The position numbers and the translations under genes were made by a program. Below, one piece after another: positions 11,001 through 23,504 of a DNA stretch of 64,000 nt. Position 1 is the first letter of the stretch; every line of letters starts with the position of its first letter. This DNA comes from Lotus japonicus. Its lineage: Eukaryota > Streptophyta > Magnoliopsida > Fabales > Fabaceae. Location: positions 84,770,292 through 84,834,291 of the forward strand of contig NC_080043.1 in NCBI RefSeq assembly GCF_012489685.1, in the 5' to 3' direction. The notes under the pieces are model-generated. The model was given only the letters and a program-made list of their open reading frames with translations, made no database searches and was not told the DNA's origin.

Positions 11001-11785
11001 ACTTATTGGTGTTGTTATTAGTGTTGCAACTTCTTTCTCTCTTCCAGTTCCTTCCAAAAGACTCTTTGAGTTTCTTCAAAATGAAGACTCAAGGAACCAG
11101 GTATGTAAAGTATTTCCACTAATGCTGGCATGATAGTAGCCGGAAGAAAAGTTTATGTGTGTGGTTGATTCTTGACATTTATTTGGTTCCTATAGTTTAT
11201 CTATTAAACTTCAAATCTTTTTGTTCAATTTGCAGTGGGATATTCTCACCAAAGGTTTTCTAGTTCAAGAACTAGCACACATAGCAAGTGCTCGTGATCC
11301 TAGAAATTTTATCTCTTTACTTCATACCAAGGTAAGTTGGTGTTTAGTTTAGCATTTGGCACATCCAAGATTATATATCATATAACAATAGATAAACTAA
11401 CAACATTTTTTTGTAAATGACATTATAGAGTGAGAATTCAATCCAAAGCAGCAAGACCATAGTTCAAGAGACCTACACTGACTCTATAGGCTCGTATGTG
11501 GTGTATTCTCCAGTTGAACTTGATGCCATGAATTTAGTCTTGAGTGGCTCAGATCTAGATTATCGTAACTTGATGCCCTCAGGCTTTGCCATTATTCCTG
11601 ATGGGTCCAGGCTGAGTGGCGGGCCCACAACTGATGTTGGATCTGGAGGGTGTCTTGGTACACTTGCATATCAAATATTGGTTCCAGCAACTCCAACACC
11701 ACTAGATCCTAGCTTAGTGTCCTCTTTGTGCACTTTAATGAAGTGCACAATTGACAAAATCCAAACAGCAATGATGAGTGTCTGA
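8015..11785 (+). CDS. HD-Zip class IV homeobox-START transcription factor
   Basis: Ten exons join in frame into 742 aa: 8015-8283, 8391-8508, 9100-9300, 9416-9868, 9963-10064, 10245-10445, 10541-10697, 10826-11100, 11236-11331, 11429-11785. Order: N-terminal region, homeodomain split by intron 1 with helix 3 [13 protein letters not shown], a leucine zipper-loop-zipper ([10 protein letters not shown]...[17 protein letters not shown]), START domain, and the class IV C-terminal region ending in [10 protein letters not shown]. Class IV proteins bind L1-box-like DNA and control epidermal cell fate. Oddities: the basic homeodomain arm (usually KKRYHRHT) reads GGNFNSRHT, and the loop CxxC keeps only its first cysteine ([10 protein letters not shown]). 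I used ATG 8015 because upstream in-frame codons are not ATG. Orthology to a named Arabidopsis HDG gene is not resolved. Confidence 0.93.
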
Positions 11786-14211
11786 TTGTTGAGACAGTAA
11801 GCGCATTTATTAACACTTTATATCAAATATAATTTATTTCAATTTTGTACTTTATTATGATCTATATCCATTGACTTAAAGTTTAATTAACATTTATTTT
11901 GTGACATAACATCTAAATTGTTTTATTTCCCTTTAATATATGCAGTTAGTAGAAAAAGGCAAATAACGTTGACAAGATAGGATGGTGGCACCGGCTTGAG
12001 TGTTTGGAATAAGAGAAACAAGTCGATGAACTCACCTAATAAAGGGATCTTAGGTTTGAGTTACTTTTCCCAATGAAGAAGACGAGCGTAGTTTCACCGT
12101 ACCTTCATTTATATATCAATGTTTTAGCTTCAGTTAATTTTGAATAGACATTTTATTATATTGGGTTTGGAGGATTGCGAAAAACTTTCTTCAAGTGTCT
12201 TTTAACGTTGAGTTGTAAACTTTGAGCATTTTGATGCTCTTTTTAGCCTTTATTAATTTTGGTGTCTTTTATTAATTTTCCTTTTAAACTTCTTCAATTT
12301 TGATGCTCCTTTTGTGTTGACATAAATCGCTTACAATATCAATTCTCAAATATATTGATTAACCTTCGCACAAAATTTAATAAAATATTTTAATTTTAAT
12401 GACATTTAACTTTTGGCAAACAATCTTGAATTTGCTATATAGATAGGAATGTAGAAGGGAAAGTTTTTTTTTTAAAAAAAAACAAGGTTTTTTTTATAAA
12501 AAAACATTATTAATTGATAGCAATTTTGAATCTTTTAAAGTGTTTTTTGAGAAACAATTTTATTAGGAGAAGAAAGGGACGGACAAAACCCTATAGTTGT
12601 AAATGAGACACAATTTTATAAGGGAGGGTCCGTTAATTTCAAGGTTTTTATGGCAGGTAGTTAAATTTATACCACATGAGAAACATGTTTTGGCGAAAAA
12701 AATACATGAGGCCTAATATCTGGTTAGCATAGGGGCAAATTGAACTGTGTGCACTAGATTTGGGTTAGTACTATGTGTATAAATACTTCCAAATCTGGTG
12801 TGATTTGGACTATAAACCAAATCCTACATTGGTAGACTTAACACATAAGTGAGTTGGAGAAGCATACTTCTGTGAAACAAAACATTTTGGAGTATGGTTA
12901 GGGGTCTACAAGTCACACCAAAACCCTATATTTATCATCATTAACTCTACTGTGTGCTTTAAATATGTTGCAATTCACACACCGCACATAAAGTTATAGA
13001 AAATCATCTCAAGAAAAAAAAAGTTATAGAAAATCATTTAGAATTTTAAGTTTATCTTCACCACATTTCAATTCAGCACTTCTCTACGTCATAGGAAGAA
13101 ACAAAATTGATAGTGCTATCATGACGTTAAAATCAATTCTTGAATGGTATGATCAGCACCCGTGTCTTTAAGGATAAAAGTTTTCCTACGCAACCATATC
13201 ATATCAATATAGAGCTAAGGCTAAGCGGAGAGCACTGAAAGATTAGGGAAAATAATTCTTGGAACTCTACTGAAGATTGAGCAGAAAAAATGGATGCAAG
13301 TATAAACCTTGCTTTAGGTGAAAGTGCAGGTATCGTGGATCAATTGATTTGAGCTGCATATGGAACTTTCCACCCTTGAGATTTCTCCAAGGGGTATCAA
13401 CAAACAGGGTAAAACTGCCCAACTCGTTGATTCCATTTCTATCCAGCAAAAAAACCATTCTAATCAGTGTATGAAACATACCTATTGTCAATGTTTGAAC
13501 CTCAAAAAATATCAAATGGAATGATCATATACACACAAAATACTCCACCATGCTATATATATGCCTTGATGGATCAACTCTAATAGAGGTACCTGGTTAC
13601 TTGACAAAAATAAACAACGCTTCTTTCTTTTCCATTTATGGCCACTTCAACCTAGATATTGATCAGTCCCCTATCCAGCTTCTACAACCAAGCCTTTCTT
13701 TACATTTGTTTGCTTCAAAATTCATGACCAACACAACTTTGTTACAAGTTACAACACATAAAATCCAAAGAATATAAATTAAAATCACACACAAATGTTA
13801 GATGTCATGCCGTGTAATAATTGTCAAAATAGCAATCAGTTGCTAGATAACATGAATGCTAAATAGTAAATACAACTATCATATCAGAATCTATAGAGAC
13901 AACATTAAAACGAAAATATTGAGCTACCCTTTAAGAATAGGATCCTAAAAATAACAATACAAGTCTCCTTGCCTTTGTTGAGTCCTCAAAAGTGTATTAT
14001 GATTTCTGGCACAAGTTGAGGAACCACTGAGTAGAGAAACCACTCACAAGTTGATGAACCACTGAGGAGAAAAAAACTGTGACCTCCATGGACTCAAAGC
14101 AACAATATCATTGAGTTGCTGAAGATTTGTTACGATGAGCAAACACATTTAGTTGCTTCAGGCAATTTAGACATATTCCTGACGTTTTTTTTTCTAGATT
14201 CAATCATGACC
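11786..14211. other. Intergenic region between HD-Zip IV and methyltransferase genes
   Basis: Holds the HD-Zip 3' untranslated region; a plausible extra 3'-UTR intron would end at the TATGCAG near 11945. It also holds low-complexity AT-rich DNA and the 3' side of the convergent methyltransferase gene. Reading frames of 75-82 codons at 13267-13777 match nothing I recognise. No element with clear ends was found. Confidence 0.5.
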
Positions 14212-16135
14212 TTAAACCTTTGACCGTCTAAATTCAAACCATATCTCATAGTGATTGAATAGCAGACTATCATGTGTATGCTTCCCAAGATACTCAAGCC
14301 CCAAACTCATAAGCCTCTTTGTACATTCCTCTCCTCCCAACCGTGAACAGAACTTTATATTATGAGATACAAAGATTCGTCCATCGTAAGGCTTCAATTT
14401 AGATGCTAATCTTTCCAGTCCAGCCCATACGAGTTTATCAGGCATATGAAGAAATACAGCACTAGCATAAATCAAATCATACATTTTGTCAGAACCAAAT
14501 TTAGTGAAATCCATGTCATCCCCCTTAACTATCAAAGGTCTTTTGTATAAGAGGCCTTGGGCAGGAAGCTCATACCTAAATACAGCCATCAGAGAGAGCT
14601 CATCCCTTTCAAGACAATTAAAGTGTTCAGAGTTTAAATACCGAATAAAATGCAAACCAACTCTAAGTGTGCCACAGCCTATCTCCAGTACCAGCGAGTC
14701 AGGTCTGAGTTGAACGGCTTGAGCAAGAAACTCAAACACATCTCTTCCACCTGCCCAAGGTTCACCGTAGTTGCTATGGTGCTGTTCGACTAGAAGCTCC
14801 CCAGGGCATGGCAAGGCTGTGTGATTATCTGATTCAGGTCCCTCATAGTGGGATATGCCCTTAAACCTGCACTTGAAAGAAGAAATTGTAACCAGGAAAT
14901 CTAAAAGGAAGTCACAAATTCATGATCAAACAGAATGAAATTAGAAATTGCAATCATTGCTTCGAAAGTGTATATATTGCCCAAGTGCCCACCAAGACAA
15001 TGGGTTCCTTTATTTGAAATCTTATGGAGAGAAAGAGAGCAGGGACAAGGAATAAGAGTTCACGAGTTGAAAAGACATCATAATGCAAGAACATACCATT
15101 CTGCAGTTCATTAGCTAGCCTAATTCACTATAATAAAATGTGCTCCAAGCTAAAAATAAAAACTGTTTGAACTGTTATCTATGTTGGGATTGATGGAAAC
15201 TTTGAAAACCTTAAACCCCTGTGCTTATTAGCAACCAATCAAATCAGTATGCAAGGATAAAAAATAAGGAACCTCTAATAGAACTGTAAATTGCAAATTA
15301 AAAACTGAGCAACATACCAATTTTAAAGGATGTGAATACAATGTCTAAAACACATTTTCACAAAAAGCTGGACACACAGTAAACAAGCTTCAGTTTGAAG
15401 TATATAGCATCATTATCTCTCAAAAGAGAAAAAAGGTAAAATTTCCCGGAACTCCTATTTCCAATCATTCCCAAGCATCTCGCCTGACTTTTGCTGACTC
15501 ATACATATTTTCAGTGCTACACTACTAGTTAGCTAGTTAACTTATTTTCCTATATTGTGATTAATATGTGGAGTCCAAATTGTTAGAACTTATCCTCCCA
15601 CCTCCCTCAATGTTCTCTCTACCAAATAGCAACTTTCACTGCAAGCTAGAAATAGCTAGATTTTCAGAAATTGACATTCTAAAAACTTTAATGACATGAA
15701 TGATATCACAGCGTGGTATCTCAAAACAAAGATATATTCATGTACACAGACACACACAAGTGGTAAAACAAATTGAGAGTAAGAGTCTTACTGTCTAAGA
15801 TCCTCAAGTTGCTGAGCCCTGGTGCGAGGGTTAATACCCTTGCGGAGCACATTGTCCTGCATATGAAGCCCATTTGCTTGGATTTGACCTTTCACCCATT
15901 CAACATCCTCCTTCCTTGTCAATAAAGGAACATTACCCCTGCTAGACTCAGGCACACCAATATCAACACTCCTAGCATTGGAGACAGGGGTGTCTGAAGA
16001 TGGAGGGCAGGAGCAAGACGAGAGAGAGGACAAGAGAAAGAAGAGGAAAACAGCAGCCACTGAAGCAATGAGAACCAGGACAGGCACTGTCAGCACTACA
16101 CCCTTTGACATAGCTCGAGAAACTGAAAGTGCCAT
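14212..16135 (-). CDS. Membrane-anchored SAM-dependent methyltransferase
   Basis: Two exons, 16135-15792 and 14866-14212, join in frame (CA|G codon) into 332 aa. Residues about 14-36 form a hydrophobic segment after a short basic N-terminus, so it is probably a type II membrane protein of the endomembrane system. The second exon has methyltransferase motif I (LVLEIGCGTLRVG) for S-adenosylmethionine binding, and a later YDLIYASAVFLHM segment typical of class I enzymes. Substrate is unknown; similar plant proteins are annotated only as methyltransferase superfamily. A 5'-leader intron is supported by an acceptor (CTTGACAG) near 16163 and a donor (GGTACG) near 16970, placing the transcript start around 17040. 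Confidence 0.85.
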
Positions 16136-16162
16136 CTATGACTTCCAGCTCTTAGTTCCAGC

Positions 16163-17050
16163 CTGTCAAGACAGCAGTAGCAGGAAAATGAAAACTAAGC
16201 AAACATGCTATTACTCATATAGCTTCAAACTGTGCTTGGGTCATTGGCTATTTTCATCAGTTAACTTCCATATAGTCACATTTAACATTGTGTCAACATG
16301 TTTCGGAGTTTAATTTTCACATTCAGAGGAATCGAACATTGGCCTTAAACCAAGTTAAGTCCAACCAACCTATGTTCAGCTTATCCATTGAAAGTTGTCA
16401 ATTTTTAGCATTTACTCACTTAAAAGTGCTATTAACTTAAATCATCCAAACAAGATTCATTTTGTAAAACAACTTTAGAATAAAAAGTATCCAAACATAA
16501 ATCACATTAAAAATAAACCACTTATAACCAAACTCAGTTTTCTATACTCAAGTTGACATAATCTCATTTTCGTAAACTTTAATCCAAACACACACACACA
16601 CTTAATAACCACCTCATTACTCACTGAACCACAATGCTACAAAAATCCCAATTTTTCTTTTCTAAACAGTACCATATAATGCAAACAACAATAAGAGAAG
16701 CATTCAGTGACATATTTAAACAACATTTTTGAGTATTAAGTGACCCAGATGGATAATAGAAGCTAGGAGCGAGTAACTGAAGTGAAGTAATTAACACAAT
16801 GGACAAAAACACAAAAATCAGAAACCCCAAAACCCACATGGGCCAATCGAAATCCAATTCACAAAAATCACGAAATGGGTGTGGAACAGAAACACTCTAA
16901 ACATGCAAAAGCCAATAAAAGCATTCCCATGAATCACAGAAATACAGAAAAAGCAAGAGTGGAAATTCGTACCCTTTTGAGAGCAGATCTAGGGAGGGGT
17001 ATCGCCAACAACGACAGTGAGAGAAGCAATCAGTGATTGGATTTGGAATG
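16163..17050 (-). other. 5' leader exon and intron of the methyltransferase gene
   Basis: The minus strand reads AGATCTGCTCTCAAAAG before a GTACGA donor near 16970, and TGTCTTGACAG as acceptor just upstream of the start-codon exon. The intervening ~0.8 kb has no supported coding frame. Confidence 0.5.
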
Positions 17051-17488
17051 ATGAAGGGGATGTTTGGTTTATTTTGATTCTCATACGATTTTAAGCTTCA
17101 TTCCTCATTTTTTAAATCTTTTTTTTTTACTGAAAATGGTAAAATTAATGGATTTTTTAACATAAAAATAATGGTTTTAATTTGTGTAATGGAATTATGG
17201 AATATCTCTCAGTTGTCTCTCCCTCTGCAGGTGGAATGAGAGTGAAATCATCTTTTTCCAAAATATAAAATTATGGGAGCACTTCTTATTTTATGGGTGC
17301 AGTCACCTGCTCAGTATTCTAAAAATGTAATGTTCTTTTTTTTGGGAAGTAGAAAATTAAAAAAAAAATTAAGTGATATTCTTCTCAAAAATTAAAAACC
17401 TTGTGGGGAATCAAAGAGATTAATCTCACAACTATCAATTACTTTTCGAAAGATTAGTCCCTCTGTAAAGCTTTAGTAGTCCTACAAC
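17051..17488. other. Gene-free stretch
   Basis: AT-rich sequence upstream of the methyltransferase transcript. Probably contains its promoter, but no clear TATA box or repeat boundary was identified. Confidence 0.4.
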
Positions 17489-18067
17489 TAGGGGTGAAAA
17501 TAAGTTGGGCTAAGATAGACTTTACTTAAATAGGTTGGGCCTACTTAAAAAATTCAAGGTCTGAGCCTGACATATTTCCTGTCATAGAATAGTTTTTAGA
17601 CTTAAGCTTGGGCTTTTTGATAGTCTGGCCTGATAACTTATTTAAAAACATGCTTTGTAATAAGAAATTTGAGTAGATTGATAAATTTGTATCATTGGTA
17701 CATTTTTGAAGTTTATATGGTTAAATCATCATATAGTCTAGCATGTTTAAATATATAAATAAGTCAATAAAGATATAATATTAAAATATTATTATGAAAA
17801 TTCAATGTAAAAATAATAGAAATATAAATTATTTTATATTTATTTAAATAGGCTAGTATGTTAGGGTTATAAAGCTTTTTGAGTAAGTTAAGTCTGACAT
17901 TTTTAATTAAATAGACTTTTTGAGTAACCTAAATATGACATTTTTAACTAAATAGACTTTTAAAAAATTTTGCTTTATCTATTTATTAACTTAACCTGTC
18001 GTGATCTGGGTCTGATGTAAGCTAAGTCATAAACCCCTATCAACGACCTAACTTACTTATATCCCTA
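17489..18067. mobile_element. hAT-like non-autonomous element, decayed
   Basis: Left end TAGGGGTGAAAATAAGTTGG and reverse-complemented right end TAGGGATATAAGTAAGTTAG form inverted repeats starting TAGGG, as in many plant hAT elements. Flanking 8-mers CCTACAAC and CCTATTCC agree at only 5 of 8 positions, so the insertion is old or the ends slightly misplaced. No coding capacity. Confidence 0.5.
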
Positions 18068-18139
18068 CCTATTCCATAATTTTTTTTCCTAACTATCATG
18101 AAATCCGTTTTTAGATTAACAGCACTATCGCATGCATTA

Positions 18140-18502
18140 GAGCATCTTCAATGCTAGTTCTTAATTCTTAGTTCTTTAACATTATTAATGTGGGTCGGTA
18201 TTGCCACATGTGCTTAAGCAACTCTCAAGCAATTTTGCTCCAACCATGAGTTCTTAGTTTTTAGTTCTTACCACTATTCATTTGGCCCCACCAACCACAT
18301 TATTTATACTTTTTATTTTCATAGACTAATAAAACAAAACTCATAAAGTAATAAAGTAATTTGGATGAGAGAGAAAAAATAAATTTTTATATTAAGAACT
18401 CAAAAAGTAGAACTTCATGTCTGCCCCTCCAATGGTTAAAAACTCAATTCTTAATTCTTAACTTAAAAATAAGAATTAAGAACCTTGCATTGGAGATGCT
18501 CT
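18140..18502. mobile_element. Tourist-like (PIF/Harbinger) MITE
   Basis: The ends GAGCATCTTCAATGC and, reverse-complemented, AGAGCATCTCCAATGC are terminal inverted repeats next to TTA on both sides (18137-18139 and 18503-18505), the usual target duplication of this superfamily. Internally TTCTTAATTCTTAG repeats appear in both orientations. It lies upstream of the pre-insertion GIL1 promoter. Confidence 0.7.
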
Positions 18503-18781
18503 TTAGATCATATCTATAAACTATAATTACATCTAACTTTAGTTTTTTCATTTTCACTAATACCTACTATCTTTTATTTTCAATTTCTTATCTCTTACCA
18601 ATTTCAAAAAATTTCTTATCTCTTACCAAATGTAGTGAATCTAGGGCGTTAAAAGATTCTTTTCCTTTGACATACGAAGAAGGGTTTGGGTAGCACAGTA
18701 GGGGTGGAAGGGATTTGGGTTTGGCACCCCACCCTTTAGGCTACGCGCCCCAGCATTTTTTTTTTTATTCCAAAACTACCC

Positions 18782-18942
18782 ATCGGTAAATGATTTGCCG
18801 ATGTCAAAATACCAATCGGTAAATCATTTACCGTTATTGTTCCTCAGTATGAACACCTTCATCCCATTACCCAGAACACGAAGAACAATATCGGTTAATA
18901 ATTAACCGATTCTAATATTGTATCGGTATATCATTTACCGAT
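18782..18942. repeat. Left subterminal palindromes of the MULE
   Basis: Four imperfect palindromes close to ATCGGTAAATNATTTACCGAT lie near 18782, 18815, 18890 and 18922; variants include TCGGTTAATAATTAACCGAT. Position just inside the terminal repeat suggests transposase or host-protein binding sites, but this is inference. Confidence 0.8.
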
Positions 18943-19296
18943 TTGTAATCTGGAAGTTTGATCACCTTTTCACCATTACTCCTCCCTCCACCAACCCCTC
19001 CACCATTACTCCTCCCTCCAACAACCCCCCACCAGCCCCCCATAACTCGCCCAAACTACCTTATTCTCCATTACTCCACTCCTCCCTCACATTTCACCTT
19101 CCCACCACCACCACCATCTCCACATTTCCACCACCACCACCACCAACACCACCACCACCAAGGGAAAGCTTTTAACTTCTGGTAAGTGTTGTTAGCTTTG
19201 GTACTTTATTTATAGTTAGTTTAAGTAGTTAGTTGTTAGTTTAAGTAGTTAGTTTAGTTAGTTAAGTTGGTAATTTAGGCTGCTGAATCGTGAACT

Positions 19297-19402
19297 GAAT
19301 CGGTAAATGATTTACCGTTATAGTACCGGAATTTGATTTACCGTTATGGGGTCGGAATTTGATTTACCGTTATATGGTCGGTTATTGATTTACCGTTTTT
19401 GT
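19297..19402. repeat. Second left cluster of the palindrome and half-sites
   Basis: One full palindrome (ATCGGTAAATGATTTACCG) is followed by three half-sites, each ending GATTTACCGTT, at roughly 30-bp spacing. The cluster lies inside the leader intron of the transposase gene, directly before its start codon. Confidence 0.75.
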
Positions 19403-19409
19403 TCCAGGG

Positions 19410-20607
19410 ATGACAGAGTCATTTTTCTTTGGTGAATCACAATTGATACATGCTGCTGGATTGGAAAATGATAATCCAGAGGAGCAACCATCACTAGCTG
19501 AACCTCCGATTATATCTATAGATGTCTCTCATTTGTATCATACTGATCAGGTACTCATTGCACAAATTTTTGCATGCTTTGTTTGCTTTGTTTATGCCTT
19601 GTTTTATGCCTTATGCCTTGTTTATCCTGAAACAGCGTTTCCCTTTGAAATATGATCTTATGAAATGGGTTCGCGACATTTCTATGGCAAATAATTTTGT
19701 TTTGGTGACAACAAAGTCTGATAGTGGTGCGAAGGGAAGAAAAGAATATGTCATTCTGGGGTGTGAGAAGCATGGTGCGTATATTCCCTACAGAGAACCG
19801 GATCTTGTTGAAGGAACGTCAACACAAAAGACAGGTTGTCCTTTTAGGCTAAAAGGACGACGTACGAAAGATGATAAAGGTTGGTGGTTGAAGGTGATGG
19901 ACGGTAGACACATCCATCTCGCAGCTAAGTCACTAGTTGGCCACAATTACACTGGTAGACTGAATAGTGAGGCGAAGGAGGACGTGATAAATCAGGCTAA
20001 GACTTGGGTTCCACCTAGAAAGATGTTGGCGTCCTTGAAGGAAAAAGATCCTTCAAACTTGACTACCATCCAACAAATTTATGGTGTTTGCAAGCGGTTC
20101 AGACAATCCGTTCGTGGGTCACTGACAGAGATACAATACTTGTTGAAGAAGTTGGACGGTGAGAAGTATGTTCACTTCGAACGAAATGAACCCGGATCGG
20201 AAGTGATTAGAGATATATTTTGGGCTCATCCGAATGCCGTCAAACTTTTCAACACATTCCCATATGTAGTGATCATGGATTGCACATACAAGACCAGCAA
20301 ATACAAACTACCCTTGCTCGAGATTGTTGGCCTGACCTCCACGGATAAAACATACTCAATAGCATTTTGTTACATTGGCAGTGAGACCACAGAGGACTAC
20401 ATTTGGGCATTGGAGTGTATGAAGTCTCTGATTTCCGACCAATCCAGGTTGCCTAGAGTGATTGTGACGGACAGAGATCTTGCAGGTTGCTGTGTTTGCA
20501 CCTAGAGGAACTGTTTGTTATCTTAATATAACATTGCCCAACCTAGTGAAGGTATTCCCAAAAGATTGCGGACCCCATGACTTCATCGATATCACAGAGG
20601 AATAATT
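19410..20607 (+). pseudogene. MULE transposase, internally deleted
   Basis: Exon 1 (19410-19550) and exon 2 (from 19636) join in frame after a leader intron (donor CTGGTAAGT near 19181, acceptor TTCCAG at 19407). The product has a FAR1-like DNA-binding region (GCPFRLKGR, HIH), then the transposase core with the first catalytic Asp in VIMDCTYKTSKYKLP and the second in VIVTDRDLA. The frame stops at 20505, directly after the second Asp, so the third acidic residue and C-terminal half are missing. A plausible C-terminal tail (FAPRGTVCYLN to DFIDITEE, stop near 20605) follows immediately in another frame, suggesting an internal deletion that joined the two ends. It converges on the PMD gene. Confidence 0.85.
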
Positions 20608-20849
20608 TTGTTTTCGGTGTTGCTTATGTTTAATTTGGTTGTGTAACCGTTTAACTTATTGTCATGGATTACTACATGCTTTGAATTATTTATATGTTGT
20701 CGTTGTTTCTGTTTTTTTCATTATAAGAGTCATAATATTAAGACTAAAAATATAACACATGCAAATAAAACGAGGAAAGAGTCATAACATAACATAAAAA
20801 GTCCTAACATATACATAATAATGGATCTCACATAACAAGTGTAATAAAA

Positions 20850-23155
20850 TCACTCTCCCCGACCCCGCCCCCTGCGACCTCTGGGTCCACGAGCTCGACC
20901 TCCACGAACACCCTCTCCAGGATCACCCTCTCCACGAGCTCTGCCTCCACGAGCTCCGCCTCCACGGGGTCTGCCTCCACGAGCTCTGCCTCCACGAGCT
21001 CTGCCTCCCGCAGCTGCGGCTCCTCGAATAGCAGAAAAGACAACTCCCTGGGTACCAACGAAGGAACCCCGTCGAAAGAGATCGAGCGCCCTCTCCGTGA
21101 GGATCCGGGGCTGTGTCCCTGGAGCATAAGCACCTGGCACCTCCAGGGACTGCTCCAACAACTCCACACCCCTACGTATGGCAGACTGCATAAAAATAAT
21201 ATACAAAAATAATTTCATTAACAAAAATCACAATTGAATGAATAAAAATAATATACAAGTTTAGAATCCAAACTTACCACGGCACTAAGCTCCTCCCTCC
21301 TATCCTCAGGGATGATGAACACATGTGACACTCTGCTATACCACCTCATGTAACCCTCCACCGCCTCTCCCGGATATGTAGCAGGTATCTCCTGAGGGCG
21401 GAGGTGCGGCTCAAACTCAGCATAGGCAGCATCTGCGGTCTCAGCAAGGGACCCCGTCGTCTGGATCTCAGAGGGGTGTCGAGGGATGTCCTGTATGAAG
21501 CCAAACTGGCGCATAACCCGCTCTGGTAGATGTAGGCTCACAGACCGGCCGTAAGGTGTCCGGATGTAGCCGGAATAGAGGGCCCTGGGATCCCGCGGTC
21601 GAACATCTCGATGGTCCTCAAAAGGGGTCCATGTGATATCATCCACTGTAAGCTCATCGAGCATGACCCGTCTCTCATCGAGTCCGGAATGCGCGATCCG
21701 AGACGTGGACCACCGCTGCGCCCTAAGCTGGTCCTGTGTGTAGCCGGGGACCTCCGTCCTGATAATGACGCTGCTGGATATGTACTCATACGCCCATGAC
21801 AGCACGAGGGAGGTGAACCCACCGATCTGCGCTGTCTTCCTGCGGGAAGCACGACTCAGCTGTTCGTACAACGAAGCCAGCGCAATCGCACCCCACGCGT
21901 ACTCCGACACGCGACCGAGGTCCTCAAGCATCCCGATCCAGTAGACAGTAGTGTGGTAACCACCACTCTTGCTGGCAAAGAGGGTGACACCAAGCTGGTT
22001 CACCAGCCAGATCCTAGCAGCATCCTCATAGCGTCCCCCTACAATGAAATGAATTAAGTTAACAGTTATTAATAATACTCTAAAAATAAATACAACTTAA
22101 TAAAGTAATTATTAAGACATACCATCCATAGCAGACGTGTACATGGTCTTCAAAGTAATGAACCGAATGTTCTGGCCACCCGCCGCCTCAAACTCAGCCA
22201 GATAAGCAGCAACAGATCCTCCCAGGAGCTGGGCGCAGAGCGCTGCAACCTCGTCTCGCTCCCCTCTGCCCGGAGTGTAGAACCTCGACCCTGTGGGAAG
22301 ATGGAGAATAGCCGACACATCGTCCAGGGTGATAGTCATCTCCCCGAACGGCATGTGGAAGCTACTCGTCTCCTCATGCCATCTCTCAACAAGGGCCAGT
22401 ACGACAGCTGGGTCTGTCTCCGGTAACCCGCACCAAGGCAGGTGATACAAACCCGTCTGCTGCAGCAGCTGTCGCACAGCTGTGTGGGCCTCCGAATCGC
22501 CATCACAGGGGAGGTTCCATACCTTCCCCCCAACAGTGGCCACCCTCAATGTCCGACGGTCCACGTACCGCGGGTCTGTGCGAAGAAGTGCCTGCCACGT
22601 CCAAGGAGCCTTGTGGTCAGGATAATGCGCAAGAAGCGACAGATCCTCAGGCCCCCCGGGAAACGGTGCCACCCTCTGGATGAGGTCGTCATCCGCGCCG
22701 CCCTCTGCCACCACATCTGGCACAACATCAGCAGCATCAATCTCCTCCTGGAGAATAAGAGGCTCCTCCTCCTCACCACTGGCCTCAGAAGCAGTCTCAG
22801 AAGCAGTCTCAGAAGCAGACTCCTCGCCACTGGGCTCCGAAGAAGACTGCTCGCCAGATGTCTCCTCAAGAGGTAACTCAACCATCGGAGAGACCGGAGT
22901 AGGATGAGGCTGAGGCTCAGCCGGAGTACCTGACAGAGCTGTAGTAGATGGACCACCTGACGGAGGTGTAGCAGACGGACACGGAGACGGAGCCCCGGCC
23001 GGAGTAGTAGACGGAGACGGAGACGGGGCCGAAGCCTCAACCGCCTGACTAGCTGCTCGATGGTCGCCGCGCCGCGTAGAAGCATGCAAGCGCTCGTGGC
23101 GATCCTCTACATCATCGACTGTAGAAGATCGAGACCTCTTCCTCCCGCCCTTCAT
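20850..23155 (-). CDS. Plant mobile domain (PMD, MAIN-like) protein inside the MULE
   Basis: Three exons, 23155-22123, 22038-21278 and 21185-20850, join in frame into 709 aa with no stops. Order: a basic N-terminus (KGGRKRSRSS), a Pro/Ser/Thr-rich then acidic linker with SETASE repeats (about residues 45-145), the PMD from about FPGGPEDLSLLAHY through ERWHEETSSFHMPF, TLDDVSAILHLPTG and the GYMRWYSRVSH region, and a C-terminal tail of repeated RGGRARGG units likely to bind nucleic acid. PMD proteins include host MAIN/MAIL factors involved in silencing and genome stability, and many transposon-borne relatives. I chose ATG 23155 over the track's upstream in-frame ATGs because it starts the basic segment. 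An intact PMD frame beside a broken transposase suggests selection or recent insertion. Confidence 0.85.
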
Positions 23156-23504
23156 TCTCCTATGAAAAGCAAACAAATTTAACATCAAATTACAACTTGA
23201 ACAACTTTAACAGTTACAACTTGTACAAACATCTCTCATATAGCAACAAACATCTCTCATATAGAAACAAACATCTCTCATATAGCATCAACACCCTTTC
23301 TAATTTGTCAATCTAGATAACTAAAATGCAACATTAAGGAAGTTCCCTAGTTCTAATAAGCCGATACCATCAACACCCTTTCCCAGTGTCATGACACTAA
23401 AATATTTGAAAATTTGTACAAAATATTCAGCCCAATAGATGGAGGAAAACTAAAAAAAACTGGCTTAAAAAAACTGCCTTAAACTGCCTTAAACTGGTTT
23501 AGAA

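Noticed and set aside
18918..19185. Pro/His-rich frames of 75-85 codons
   Set aside because: Produced by the (CAC)n-rich leader of the MULE transposase; the real start codon is at 19410 after a leader intron.
20828..21169. Glu/Val-rich frame (EAELVEAELVE) overlapping the PMD gene
   Set aside because: It is the other-frame shadow of the RGG-repeat-coding exon 3 of the PMD gene.
22442..23085. Long Leu/Arg-rich and Ser-rich frames on both strands
   Set aside because: Shadows of the GC-rich PMD exon 1; compositionally odd only because of codon bias in the real frame.
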